Source: an uncultured bacterium
Lineage (GTDB): Bacteria > Bacteroidota > Bacteroidia > Bacteroidales > Paludibacteraceae
NCBI GenBank assembly: GCA_947074225.1
Contig: CAMTOX010000066.1
Location: 1-8,558 of the forward strand
Length of the DNA stretch: 8,558 nucleotides
Direction of reading: 5' to 3'
How positions within the stretch are numbered: position 1 is the stretch's first letter; each line of letters starts with the position of its first letter. Under the pieces are notes generated by a model. The model did no database searches. It had not been told where the DNA came from and saw nothing but the letters and a program-made list of their open reading frames with translations. Positions 1-7,761 of the stretch are shown here, one piece after another. The translations under genes and the position numbers were made by a program.

Positions 1-47
1 GAGATTTCTGAATGTGACTGGAGTTCAGACGTGTGCTCTTCCGATCT
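1..47. other. Illumina TruSeq adapter read-through (non-biological sequence)
   Basis: Bases 14-47 match, over all 34 positions, the TruSeq read-2/index adapter that begins GTGACTGGAGTTC and ends CTCTTCCGATCT. Bases 1-5 (GAGAT) match the end of the P7 oligo, and bases 6-13 (TTCTGAAT) sit exactly where the i7 index belongs. The reverse complement, ATTCAGAA, matches TruSeq HT index D705 as I remember it. The order P7 end, index, adapter is what untrimmed read-through from a short insert would leave at a contig end. Genuine sequence therefore starts at base 48, and no promoter or upstream gene can be inferred from these bases. Confidence 0.97.
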
Positions 48-81
48 CATTATAGATAATACAATTTAAAACATTAGTATC

Positions 82-3000
82 ATGATGAATAAACTATTTT
101 GTCTGTTGGCTATTTTAATTGTTGTCCCATTAACTTCACAGGATAAACTTACTGCTCAAACAGCAGCAGATTCTGCTGTAATAGTAAGAATAAGTAGCGG
201 AACACGTTACTATTATGGAAACCTTAAAGATAGTGCTATTGCTTCTGGCGATACCTTACAGTATGTGTTTACACTAATGCAACCACGAGATTCATTATTA
301 CTGAGAATTAATACAGAAGGTGGTATTTTTCAAGGTGCGTTTACTAATAATGCAGCTGGTTATTTTGTAAAAGGAGGTTTCTCTGGACTCCCTCAATCTT
401 GGGTATCTTCTGCTGAATTAACAGGTTATAGTATCTTGCAGGCAAATAAATCAGGACGCGTACATACAATTAATTCAGGGGCAGATACGACAACGGCAGT
501 GAACCTCTATTTTGAAAATGGACAAACACCGACTAGTGACCAATATGGAGGGGGTATATATCTACCAAAAGGAAGTGTCATGGTAGTTAAAGGAAATTCT
601 GCTTTCCTTAGTAATTCTTCCTATTACGGGGCTGCTATTTATGTTGATCAGTCCCATTTAATTTTGGAGGGAAATACCATATTCTCAGGAAATGTTGCTG
701 CTGATCTTGGAGGTGCAGTATTTTGTGATAGTTGTACGTTAACAATCTCAGGGAATGTCTCATTTCTTAATAATAGAACTTACTATGATTATAATAGAGG
801 TGGAGCCATATATAACTATGGCGGGACTGTTACAATCTCCGATAGCGTTTTATTTAGTGGAAATACCGGCGCAATATGGTCTAATGGTACTTTAACCATT
901 TCCGATAGTGTCTTGTTTAAAAATAATATAGATACTTTGACAACTTCCACTGCCTCTACTTATAATGGTACTATATATCTTGGAAAAGGTGGAACAACTA
1001 CTATTCAAGGTAATACCTCTTTTGTGGATAACATTGCTTATGCCGGTGCAGGTATATATGCTAATAATGCTCAGTTAACTTTGGAAGATAATGTTGTATT
1101 TTCTGATAATAATGTACAATTTGGAGGAGGAGCTCTTTATTGCGATAGTTGTACGCTAAACATAGCAAATAAGGTGTCTTTTCTTAACAATAAAACATAT
1201 TCAGATTATAGTAGAGGAGCCGGCATTTATAATAGTAATGGTACGGTAATCATTTCAGATACTGTGCTTTTTGAAGGTAACAAAGGTGCTATATGGTCAA
1301 ACGGTTCATTGACTATAAAAGATTATGTAACATTTAAAGATAATATAGATACATTGACTACTTCAAGTAGCTCTGTTTATAACGGGACTATATATGTAGA
1401 GAAAGGTGGTACAACAATTATTCAGGGTAATACCTATTTTAATAATAATAAAGCATATGCCGGTGCTGGTATCTATGCTAATAATGCACAACTAACTTTG
1501 GAAGAAAATGTTATCTTCTCAGATAATATTGCGCAAACGGCTGGAGGTGCACTTTATTGCGATAGCTGTTCGCTTACAATATCAGATAATGTCAAATTCT
1601 TAGATAATAAAACAAATTATACTTATAATAAAGGTGGAGCTATATACAATAATCAAGGCACAATTACAATCTCAGATAGTGTTATGTTTAGTGGTAATAC
1701 TGGTGCTATTTGGTCTAATGGCTCAATGGTTTTAAAAGATAGTGTAGGATTTAAAGAAAACAAGGGTACTTTAGGGAGCGATTTCTTTCAGAAAGGTAGT
1801 CTTGAACTATTAGATAATATTCGTTTACAAGGAGTGCTCTATTTAGATTCGGGTCATACTGTAGCGATTCCAAGTGGATCATTAGGCAGTAATGCGCAAA
1901 TTGATACTATACAGGTGGCCGATCCATATTCAGGACGTTTAATAACACAATATTTTGATTTTAGACCCACACCATTGGTAGATACCGTAGCTTCTGCAGG
2001 GACAGAAATTGCTAAGTATGGTTTCCTTAATAATGCCCCATATAAACTCTATAATGGTTCTAATCCTTATGTAGTCTCGGGACTAAAGAATGTAAATCTT
2101 ATTGGAGTCTATCCCGATAGCTATGACATCACCATGAGCGATAGTGTTACCACTAAATCATTTAGCCTCTATGCACCGATACCCACCGGAGCTACTACTC
2201 TTACCATCTCATCTGATGGTAAAGATGCATCACTCCTAGCCGATTCCGTCTTTGAGGCAAGTGGTCTTGTCTTTAGATATACACAAGCACTCCCTGGTAA
2301 TACTTATACTTTGACTTTTAATGATACTGATGCTACTACTATGGATGTGGTTACTGCTCCTACACCAGCATATCTTATTATTGACGAGGAATCAAAATAT
2401 ACGACTGCTAGCGATGATGGTGTTTATAATTTTGAATTTATATCGCCTTTTGAAATATTTTTTGAAGGAAAAATACTTCTCAATAATGTCCGACTTGATG
2501 TGACCCCACAAATGACTGTAAATGAAGGTCCCATGCTCAGTGTGCAAGATACATTAGTCATCTACGATGCTTTATGTGTTGATGTTGATATGTCTAATTT
2601 CACAGCAGATGGTGCAAATAGCTCTTTTGCTTACCTCTCTTTACCTTTCGATGTAGATTTACGTTCTGGAGTACGTTTTGAAACAGTGGATGTTTCACAA
2701 GCCGGAGGAGTAAATAGAAGTGAAATCTTTGCCCGACTAAATACCGACTATCGCATCAGACTTTATAGCTCGGAACTTAGAAGTATTAATGGCGAGGGAA
2801 ATCAAAACTGGGTAGATGTAACCTCTGTGCCGTTTACTAGCGACTATGCCTCACTAACCGATGGATATATTATTCCCGCCGGGGTAGGGTTTATAATGAT
2901 GATTGTAGATAGCTCTTACTATAATGGTAACAATTCTGATTATCCTTCAGGGGCAGGACCAAAAAATAATATTTATCGCTTTTATGCCTTAAACCCTAAT

Positions 3001-4026
3001 AGCTTGGGAGCCGATGCAGAATATTCCGTTCAAGTAGCATCCAATGGTGCTGCATCTGTGAAACGGCATGATGATTATGACTCTGACTCTTGGCAATATA
3101 GTTGGGACGATGGATTAACATTCTTAGGATTACCAAACTCATATAAAGCCTCTTATAGTGCCGATACCAATATGCCTCGATATCTTTATATGCGCACACC
3201 AGGTGCCGGTAATGGAGGATATGTAGCATTCGATAGTGAAGAGACTGACATTACACCTTATTCTGCTTACTTTGGATTTATGTCTCCAACTACTGTGGGA
3301 ACACTCGAAACACAAAGCATTTCTTTCTCCGGATATGGAGAAACACCAGATGTTGTGTTGTATCAAAGTAATGCGGCAGATAAAGAACGATTTATTTTCC
3401 AACTTACGAAAAATAATGTGCAACAGGATATGATGGGTATCTATTTTAATCAAGATGCTTCCGATAAATATGTTCGAAATGAGGACGCTATTAAAATGGG
3501 AACAAACGGCGTGAACATTTTATGGAATCATTTTCAAACAGCCAACTATGCCTTTAATACAATACCTTTTCAAGGAGATTCTATGCGATTCCAAGTGAAT
3601 CTTATTACGGAAGAGACTAACGGATATGCATTAAAAGCATATAAACCTTTCTCTAATGAGTACGACCTATATATTACCGAAGAGAATACACCGCAGAGAA
3701 CATTAATGACAGATAATTATCAAATAAAATCCAGAGGTAATGTAATACTTTGGCTAGATTTTATTAAAAAATTTAGAACCATAACAGAAAGTGAAAATAT
3801 TACTTCTAATGCTCACATTACAATTATAACTAAAGAACAGTCTCTTTATCTTGCTTATTTAGATAATGTAAAACAGATATGGCTTTACACTACCTCTGGA
3901 AAATTGGTAAGGGACTATTCAAATATAGAACCACAGATAGTGATAGATAACCTTATAGCGGGTGTATATCTGCTAAAAGTAAAGATCGACGACAATATAT
4001 TTACTGAGAAAGTGGTTATCAAATAA
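82..4026 (+). CDS. Large Pmp-like beta-helix surface protein with T9SS type A sorting domain
   Basis: Predicted secreted surface protein of 1314 aa, probably an adhesin. Residues 1 to about 26 form a signal peptide (MMNKLF start, hydrophobic core, likely cleavage near LTA-Q). Residues 30-150 are a conserved beta-rich region shared with the downstream paralogue (RYYYG, FQG.FT, KGG, GRV). Residues about 157-564 are a right-handed parallel beta-helix made of three tandem 139-aa units rich in GGA(I/L/V) and FxxN motifs, as in chlamydial polymorphic membrane proteins. Each unit carries CDSC (residues 215-218, 354-357, 493-496). Residues about 600-1240 are a conserved body of unknown fold (DSYDI near 679, LPFDVDL near 854, EDAIKMGTNG near 1133). 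Residues about 1252-1314 resemble the T9SS type A sorting domain (SGKLV, then IAGVYLLKV and a final KVVIK), which in known cargo directs outer-membrane export and anchoring. ATG 82 is followed directly by a second in-frame ATG at 85. Neither has a Shine-Dalgarno sequence, so either could be the start. Secretion route is well supported; adhesion is inference. Confidence 0.9.
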   Translation: MMNKLFCLLAILIVVPLTSQDKLTAQTAADSAVIVRISSGTRYYYGNLKDSAIASGDTLQYVFTLMQPRDSLLLRINTEGGIFQGAFTNNAAGYFVKGGFSGLPQSWVSSAELTGYSILQANKSGRVHTINSGADTTTAVNLYFENGQTPTSDQYGGGIYLPKGSVMVVKGNSAFLSNSSYYGAAIYVDQSHLILEGNTIFSGNVAADLGGAVFCDSCTLTISGNVSFLNNRTYYDYNRGGAIYNYGGTVTISDSVLFSGNTGAIWSNGTLTISDSVLFKNNIDTLTTSTASTYNGTIYLGKGGTTTIQGNTSFVDNIAYAGAGIYANNAQLTLEDNVVFSDNNVQFGGGALYCDSCTLNIANKVSFLNNKTYSDYSRGAGIYNSNGTVIISDTVLFEGNKGAIWSNGSLTIKDYVTFKDNIDTLTTSSSSVYNGTIYVEKGGTTIIQGNTYFNNNKAYAGAGIYANNAQLTLEENVIFSDNIAQTAGGALYCDSCSLTISDNVKFLDNKTNYTYNKGGAIYNNQGTITISDSVMFSGNTGAIWSNGSMVLKDSVGFKENKGTLGSDFFQKGSLELLDNIRLQGVLYLDSGHTVAIPSGSLGSNAQIDTIQVADPYSGRLITQYFDFRPTPLVDTVASAGTEIAKYGFLNNAPYKLYNGSNPYVVSGLKNVNLIGVYPDSYDITMSDSVTTKSFSLYAPIPTGATTLTISSDGKDASLLADSVFEASGLVFRYTQALPGNTYTLTFNDTDATTMDVVTAPTPAYLIIDEESKYTTASDDGVYNFEFISPFEIFFEGKILLNNVRLDVTPQMTVNEGPMLSVQDTLVIYDALCVDVDMSNFTADGANSSFAYLSLPFDVDLRSGVRFETVDVSQAGGVNRSEIFARLNTDYRIRLYSSELRSINGEGNQNWVDVTSVPFTSDYASLTDGYIIPAGVGFIMMIVDSSYYNGNNSDYPSGAGPKNNIYRFYALNPNSLGADAEYSVQVASNGAASVKRHDDYDSDSWQYSWDDGLTFLGLPNSYKASYSADTNMPRYLYMRTPGAGNGGYVAFDSEETDITPYSAYFGFMSPTTVGTLETQSISFSGYGETPDVVLYQSNAADKERFIFQLTKNNVQQDMMGIYFNQDASDKYVRNEDAIKMGTNGVNILWNHFQTANYAFNTIPFQGDSMRFQVNLITEETNGYALKAYKPFSNEYDLYITEENTPQRTLMTDNYQIKSRGNVILWLDFIKKFRTITESENITSNAHITIITKEQSLYLAYLDNVKQIWLYTTSGKLVRDYSNIEPQIVIDNLIAGVYLLKVKIDDNIFTEKVVIK
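550..966 (+). repeat. Beta-helix tandem repeat unit 1 (139 aa)
   Basis: First of three in-frame direct repeats inside the 1314-aa protein (residues 157-295). It starts at a GGIY motif and contains FLSN, FSGN, CDSC, FLNN, GGAIY, FSGN, AIWSNG and FKNN in the same order as the next two units. It is the most divergent copy at its N-terminal edge (YLPKGSVMVVKG against YLGKGGTTTIQG). The phase is arbitrary: any point in the 417-nt period could be taken as the boundary. Confidence 0.9.
967..1383 (+). repeat. Beta-helix tandem repeat unit 2 (139 aa)
   Basis: Second unit, residues 296-434, exactly 417 nt after unit 1. It contains FVDN, GAGIYANNAQLTLE, FSDN, GGALYCDSC, FLNN, GAGIY, FEGN, AIWSNG and FKDNIDTLTTS. 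Protein identity with units 1 and 3 is high, while codons differ mainly at third positions. AIWSNG, for example, is encoded with different synonymous codons at 871-888, 1288-1305 and 1705-1722. Confidence 0.92.
1384..1773 (+). repeat. Beta-helix tandem repeat unit 3, shortened (about 130 aa)
   Basis: Third unit, residues 435-564, again at a 417-nt offset. It follows the same motif order (FNNN, GAGIYANNAQLTLE, FSDN, GGALYCDSC, FLDN, GGAIY, FSGN, AIWSNG, FKEN). Similarity fades after FKENKGTL, where units 1 and 2 continue with IDTLTTS-type sequence. The helix then passes into a cap-like segment (GSDFF..GSLELLDNIRLQG) that is also recognisable in the downstream paralogue. Confidence 0.88.
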
Positions 4027-4060
4027 TAAATGACCAAATAACTTATAGATATAACACAAG

Positions 4061-4492
4061 ATGAAAACAATTGTGACACCTAGACTTCTAATATATCTGG
4101 TATTGACATTTTTGCCAATGCTACTTTTTGCACAATTTGCAGAGACCTACTCCGTAAATGCCAATGGTGCTAATTTTTATCAGGACTCCTATAATCCGTC
4201 GGAGGCCTCAGAAGTCTATACACATCCACAAACGGGTTCGCTATTTGATAGCAAGTTAGACCTTAATAGTTTTAATGGAGTAAATTTTGCAACCTATACC
4301 GGTTCTACTACGGGAACAGGGACAGATCTTGATACAGAACTTGATACCGACGACCCATGGATAGATGTAGAGAACCCTGACGATGTGATGCCATTGGGCG
4401 ATGGAATACTTATTTCTGTTCTTTTCATTGGTTTGTTTATGTGCTATATTTTCATTAGGGTCTATAAAACTAAACTAAAGAGCAGAAGATAA
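4061..4492 (+). CDS. Small secreted membrane-anchored protein with C-terminal PLGDG-TM-basic module
   Basis: 143-aa protein that I cannot assign to a named family. Residues 1-24 are a clear signal peptide (basic start, hydrophobic core, likely cleavage at LLFA-Q). Residues 25-83 are polar and rich in Asn, Ser and Tyr. Residues 84-109 form a Thr/Asp/Glu-rich linker (TGTGTDLDTELDTDD, then a single Trp). The end is tripartite: PLGDG at 111-115, a hydrophobic segment at 116-132, and a basic tail at 133-143 ending KSRR. That layout resembles C-terminal sorting or anchor modules of the PEP-CTERM/PID-CTERM type and similar tails on small Bacteroidota proteins. It could equally be a simple membrane anchor that leaves the body in the periplasm. 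It lies 34 nt after the 1314-aa gene and 60 nt before its paralogue, so co-transcription and a partner role are likely but unproven. No Shine-Dalgarno sequence precedes ATG 4061; the start is chosen because it gives the signal peptide. Confidence 0.85.
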   Translation: MKTIVTPRLLIYLVLTFLPMLLFAQFAETYSVNANGANFYQDSYNPSEASEVYTHPQTGSLFDSKLDLNSFNGVNFATYTGSTTGTGTDLDTELDTDDPWIDVENPDDVMPLGDGILISVLFIGLFMCYIFIRVYKTKLKSRR

Positions 4493-4552
4493 ACCTGCTC
4501 CTATTGATATATCGTTTTTAAATTGTAAATCGTAATCACTCTTTGCAACATC

Positions 4553-7500
4553 ATGAAATCTAGAATCTTAGATAGAAACTGTTCTAAATGTCTTTTCATT
4601 CTGTTGTTAAGTTTCTTGGGACTATGCCTGCATGCCAGTAACGACAGCTCCTTAGTAGTTCGTATATCTACTTCGGGTAGGTACTACTATGGTGTCGCCA
4701 CCCAAAACGACTCTATAAAGGGAATAGCATTACAAGACGCTCTAACTGCTGCATCGCCACACGATGTTCTGCTCATGCGTAGCTCCTCTAATGGCGGAAC
4801 ATTTCAAGGTAACTTTACCACTGCAACAGCAGGAATTACCATTAAAGGCGGATACATTGGCGATGCTACCCAATGGCTTCTGACCGATGTTGTTGAAGAT
4901 AGCACAACTTTAGATGGCAATAACAAGGGTAGAGTAATAGATTTAACGGCTACAACAGATACTTTTAACATACTAAACATTGTACTCAAAAATGGTTCTG
5001 TGTCGGGAACGAATAATTATGGTGGCGCATTAAGAATTGGACATGGTAGTAACTTAATTCTTGGCGGACGTAGTAAATTTATTAATAATACTTCTGCTCT
5101 TTATGGAGGCGCATTCACTTTTCAACAGAGTAACGTATTAATTCAAGATTCTGTACTTTTTGAAGGTAATTCGGCAAAAATGTATGGTGGAGCAATCCTT
5201 GCCGATAATGGGATACTCACCATAACAGATTGTGTAACTTTTATTGGAAATAGTTCGGCACCATATTCCGGATGTGGAGGAGCTATATATATTGAAACAG
5301 GAACACTCAACTTGTCTGGAAATGTACTATTTAAAAATAACTCCGCAGGAGTGGGAGGAGCCATATGCTCTGGAGCCACCGTAACTATTACAGACTCGGT
5401 AATATTCCAGAATAATAGAGCCGACGAAGGAAGTGCTATTTTTCAAGATGGAGTATTATACCTCTCGGGTAATGTCAAGATTCTAAACTCCATCTTTCTC
5501 TACGACGATAAAATAATCTATGCACCCAATGGAGCACTCGGAATAGATGCTGTAATAGATACCATCATAGTTGCCGATCCGGCAGCAGGTAGAGTAGTGG
5601 TGCATTACTCGAACTATCAACCCACTCCACTTTCTGGAACTGCACTTGCAGCAACAGAGGAGCTGGCAAAATACTCTTTTTTGGATAATTCAGGATATAA
5701 ACTTTACAATGGTGCAAATCCAAATGTAGTGCTTACCTACTCTTCCACCATGGTAACGCAATATAAACCGGATAGTTATGATATTGTCATGACCAATGCC
5801 ACCAACACACTTAGTTTCAATGCCTACGCCACAATACCTTCTGGAGCTACTTCGGTGAAAATAAGCTCAGATGGTGTGGATTCTACACTACTTGCCGATA
5901 CCACTTTTGCCCTCTCGGGTACCCTTTTTCGCTATACGCAGGCATTGCCGGGAAACACATACACCTTCCTATTTAACGATAGCAACGCTTCGACCTATTC
6001 TGTGGAGATGGCTGCCGCACCAACCTTTGCTACTGCTTTGGCAAGCACAAATATCAATGTGGCACTGCCACAAACAGCTGTAGATACCATTCAAAGCGTT
6101 ACAAAGATGAATAACTTAAGGCTTGCGGTACAGCCAAACGTTTCGCAAAGCACTGGTGCGCAACTTCTGGTAACCGACTCTCTACTCCTTTACGATGCCC
6201 TATCAATAGAGATGAATTTGAATAGCTTTGTAAACAATGGCAGTGCAAGTCTCTTTGCTTTTATAACCTTACCCTTCGATCTTGACCTACATACCGGAAT
6301 ACGTTTTGTGCCTACCGATATCTCTAAAGCCGGAGGTGGCAATAGAAGCGAACTGCTGGCACGACTTAATGTAGATTATCTCATACGCCTCTATAGCTCT
6401 GCTCTTAGAAGTGAAAATGGACAAGGAAACCAAAACTGGGTAGATATTACCAGTCTGCCTTATAACGGCAGTGAGGTGATTCTTAAAGATGGACATATTA
6501 TTCCGGCAGGAACGGGCTTTATTATGCTAATTGTCAATAACTCTTTCTATGGTACCGACGATACCTACCCAACTGGAGCAGGACCATTGAATAATAGCTA
6601 CCGCTTTTATGCCAATAACCCGAATGTGCTTGGTGCCGATATCTCTTTGCAAATTGGTGTGGTATCTAATGGCGCAAGCTCTTTACAAAGACACTCACGC
6701 TATGCCGACAATACTTGGCAACGTACTTGGGACGATGGCTTGGTTTTAGTAGGGGTGCCACAAACCAGTAGCTATGCATACCATGAAAGTAGTAACTTGC
6801 CTAGATACTTATACCACCGTTCTGCCGATGCTCAAAATGGTGACTTCTTAACCATAGATACAGAGATTTACAATGCACAACCCTATACTGCCTACTATGC
6901 TTTTATGACTCCTACAGCTTTAGCAGTTTCAGAAACACAAAACATCTTATTTACAGGATATGGAGATGCACCAGCTACAGTTGTCGATAATTACTCTGAG
7001 GAAACTGATGAACGGTTTATTTTTTCTCTCTTAAAAGATAATGTGCAACAAGACATGGTTGGACTCTATTTTAATAATAGAGCTAACCACTATTATGTAC
7101 GGAATCAAGATGCAGTAAAAATGGGAACCAACGGAACTAATATTATATGGAATAACATGGCAATTGGTAACTTTGCATTTTTTACTCAACCTTTTGTGCC
7201 CGATACCATGCAATTTAATATTCGTGTAAATACAGATAGTAGTTCTATTTATCGTATTAAACCTTATCATGATTTGCCTCAAGGTTATGAGACCTATATT
7301 CAATTTAGTAATGATACTACAAAGCATGCCATAACAAATAATGGATATACGTTATCAGAACATGGGCAGTTGACTCTACCACTCTTTATTGTAAAGCGAA
7401 GTGCTGTAGAAACCGAATCTAAAGGACTCAATAACGATATTATCCCAATGGTATATCAACAAGATGGAGTGTTAACCATAGATCGGATTGCAATAAACAC

Positions 7501-7654
7501 CCAAGTAACCCTCTTTAGTTCAATGGGGAAGTTATTGCACTCCTTTGTGGCACAGAACACCCAAGTTGTTATTCAACATTTACCTCAAGGGGTTTATTTG
7601 CTACGGTTAAATAACCATGGTAAATGTAACACAATCAAAGTAATAGTTCAATAA
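4553..7654 (+). CDS. Pmp-like beta-helix surface protein with T9SS type A sorting domain (shorter paralogue)
   Basis: 1033-aa paralogue of the protein encoded at 82-4026. Residues 1 to about 29 are a signal peptide, with likely cleavage after HAS. Residues 33-125 match the N-terminal beta region of the paralogue (RYYYG, TFQGNFT, IKGGY, LDGNNKGRV). Residues about 155-300 are a single beta-helix block with GGAL, FINN, GGAF, FEGN, GGAIL, FIGN, GGAIY, FKNN, GGAIC and FQNN, corresponding to about one 139-aa unit of the larger protein. The CDSC motif is absent; ADNG sits at the matching place. The body, about 400-950, is strongly conserved with the paralogue (DSYDI, RYTQALPGNTYT, LPFD.DL, GNQNWVD, IIPAG.GFIM, DERFIF, DAVKMGTNG). 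Residues about 975-1033 form the T9SS sorting domain (SMGKLLHSF, then LPQGVYLLRL). It is expected on the outer surface via T9SS; adhesion or another binding role is inference. The start has no Shine-Dalgarno sequence. The palindrome 33 nt after the stop probably ends its transcript. Confidence 0.92.
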   Translation: MKSRILDRNCSKCLFILLLSFLGLCLHASNDSSLVVRISTSGRYYYGVATQNDSIKGIALQDALTAASPHDVLLMRSSSNGGTFQGNFTTATAGITIKGGYIGDATQWLLTDVVEDSTTLDGNNKGRVIDLTATTDTFNILNIVLKNGSVSGTNNYGGALRIGHGSNLILGGRSKFINNTSALYGGAFTFQQSNVLIQDSVLFEGNSAKMYGGAILADNGILTITDCVTFIGNSSAPYSGCGGAIYIETGTLNLSGNVLFKNNSAGVGGAICSGATVTITDSVIFQNNRADEGSAIFQDGVLYLSGNVKILNSIFLYDDKIIYAPNGALGIDAVIDTIIVADPAAGRVVVHYSNYQPTPLSGTALAATEELAKYSFLDNSGYKLYNGANPNVVLTYSSTMVTQYKPDSYDIVMTNATNTLSFNAYATIPSGATSVKISSDGVDSTLLADTTFALSGTLFRYTQALPGNTYTFLFNDSNASTYSVEMAAAPTFATALASTNINVALPQTAVDTIQSVTKMNNLRLAVQPNVSQSTGAQLLVTDSLLLYDALSIEMNLNSFVNNGSASLFAFITLPFDLDLHTGIRFVPTDISKAGGGNRSELLARLNVDYLIRLYSSALRSENGQGNQNWVDITSLPYNGSEVILKDGHIIPAGTGFIMLIVNNSFYGTDDTYPTGAGPLNNSYRFYANNPNVLGADISLQIGVVSNGASSLQRHSRYADNTWQRTWDDGLVLVGVPQTSSYAYHESSNLPRYLYHRSADAQNGDFLTIDTEIYNAQPYTAYYAFMTPTALAVSETQNILFTGYGDAPATVVDNYSEETDERFIFSLLKDNVQQDMVGLYFNNRANHYYVRNQDAVKMGTNGTNIIWNNMAIGNFAFFTQPFVPDTMQFNIRVNTDSSSIYRIKPYHDLPQGYETYIQFSNDTTKHAITNNGYTLSEHGQLTLPLFIVKRSAVETESKGLNNDIIPMVYQQDGVLTIDRIAINTQVTLFSSMGKLLHSFVAQNTQVVIQHLPQGVYLLRLNNHGKCNTIKVIVQ

Positions 7655-7687
7655 TAAGATAGTGTTGAACTACTCATTAAACTATAC

Positions 7688-7739
7688 ATAAAATGTGATG
7701 TCCATTGAAATTTAAATTTCAATGGACATCACATTTTAT
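7688..7739. terminator. Perfect 52-nt palindrome, probable bidirectional terminator
   Basis: Every base from 7688 to 7713 pairs with its partner from 7714 to 7739: 26 bp with no mismatch and no spacer. The centre is AAATTTAAATTT, so a real RNA hairpin would open a few bases there. The GC-containing stem (GTGATGTCCATTG and its complement) is flanked by AAAAT on the left and ATTTTAT on the right, which suits termination in either direction. It begins 33 nt after the stop of the + strand array and lies between convergent genes. The symmetry is longer and more perfect than a terminator needs, so another DNA-level role is not excluded. Confidence 0.7.
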
Positions 7740-7744
7740 CTCTT

Positions 7745-7761
7745 AACCCTAAAATAGGGTT
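7745..7761. terminator. Small secondary hairpin after the palindrome
   Basis: AACCCTA (7745-7751) pairs with TAGGGTT (7755-7761) around a 3-nt AAA loop. It is followed by TCTT and then an A-run, not a clean T-tract. It could be a backup terminator for the + strand array or simply a short chance inverted repeat. Confidence 0.4.

Noticed and set aside
550..1773. Possible CRISPR array or DNA-level tandem repeat
   Set aside because: The 417-nt period is far too long for CRISPR, there are no unique spacers between identical repeats, and similarity is at protein level with synonymous differences.
2321..2503. 60-aa + strand frame that is leucine-rich and could look like a membrane peptide
   Set aside because: It is a frame shift of the large gene through a Thr/Asp/Ala-rich region; the leucines come from out-of-frame CTN/TTA codons.
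2996..3453. Overlapping minus-strand open frames of 77 and 104 aa, and a + strand frame at 3236-3433
   Set aside because: They lie wholly inside the conserved body of the 1314-aa protein, have no recognisable domain, and their sequence is explained by the main frame, which is conserved with the paralogue.
4804..5379. Minus-strand open frames of 61 and 78 aa
   Set aside because: They are antisense to the conserved N-terminal and helix regions of the 1033-aa protein and look like shadows of its repetitive composition.
5871..7327. Further short frames at 5871-6083 (+), 6287-6496 (-) and 7031-7327 (-)
   Set aside because: All are embedded in the strongly conserved body of the 1033-aa gene and show no independent coding signal.
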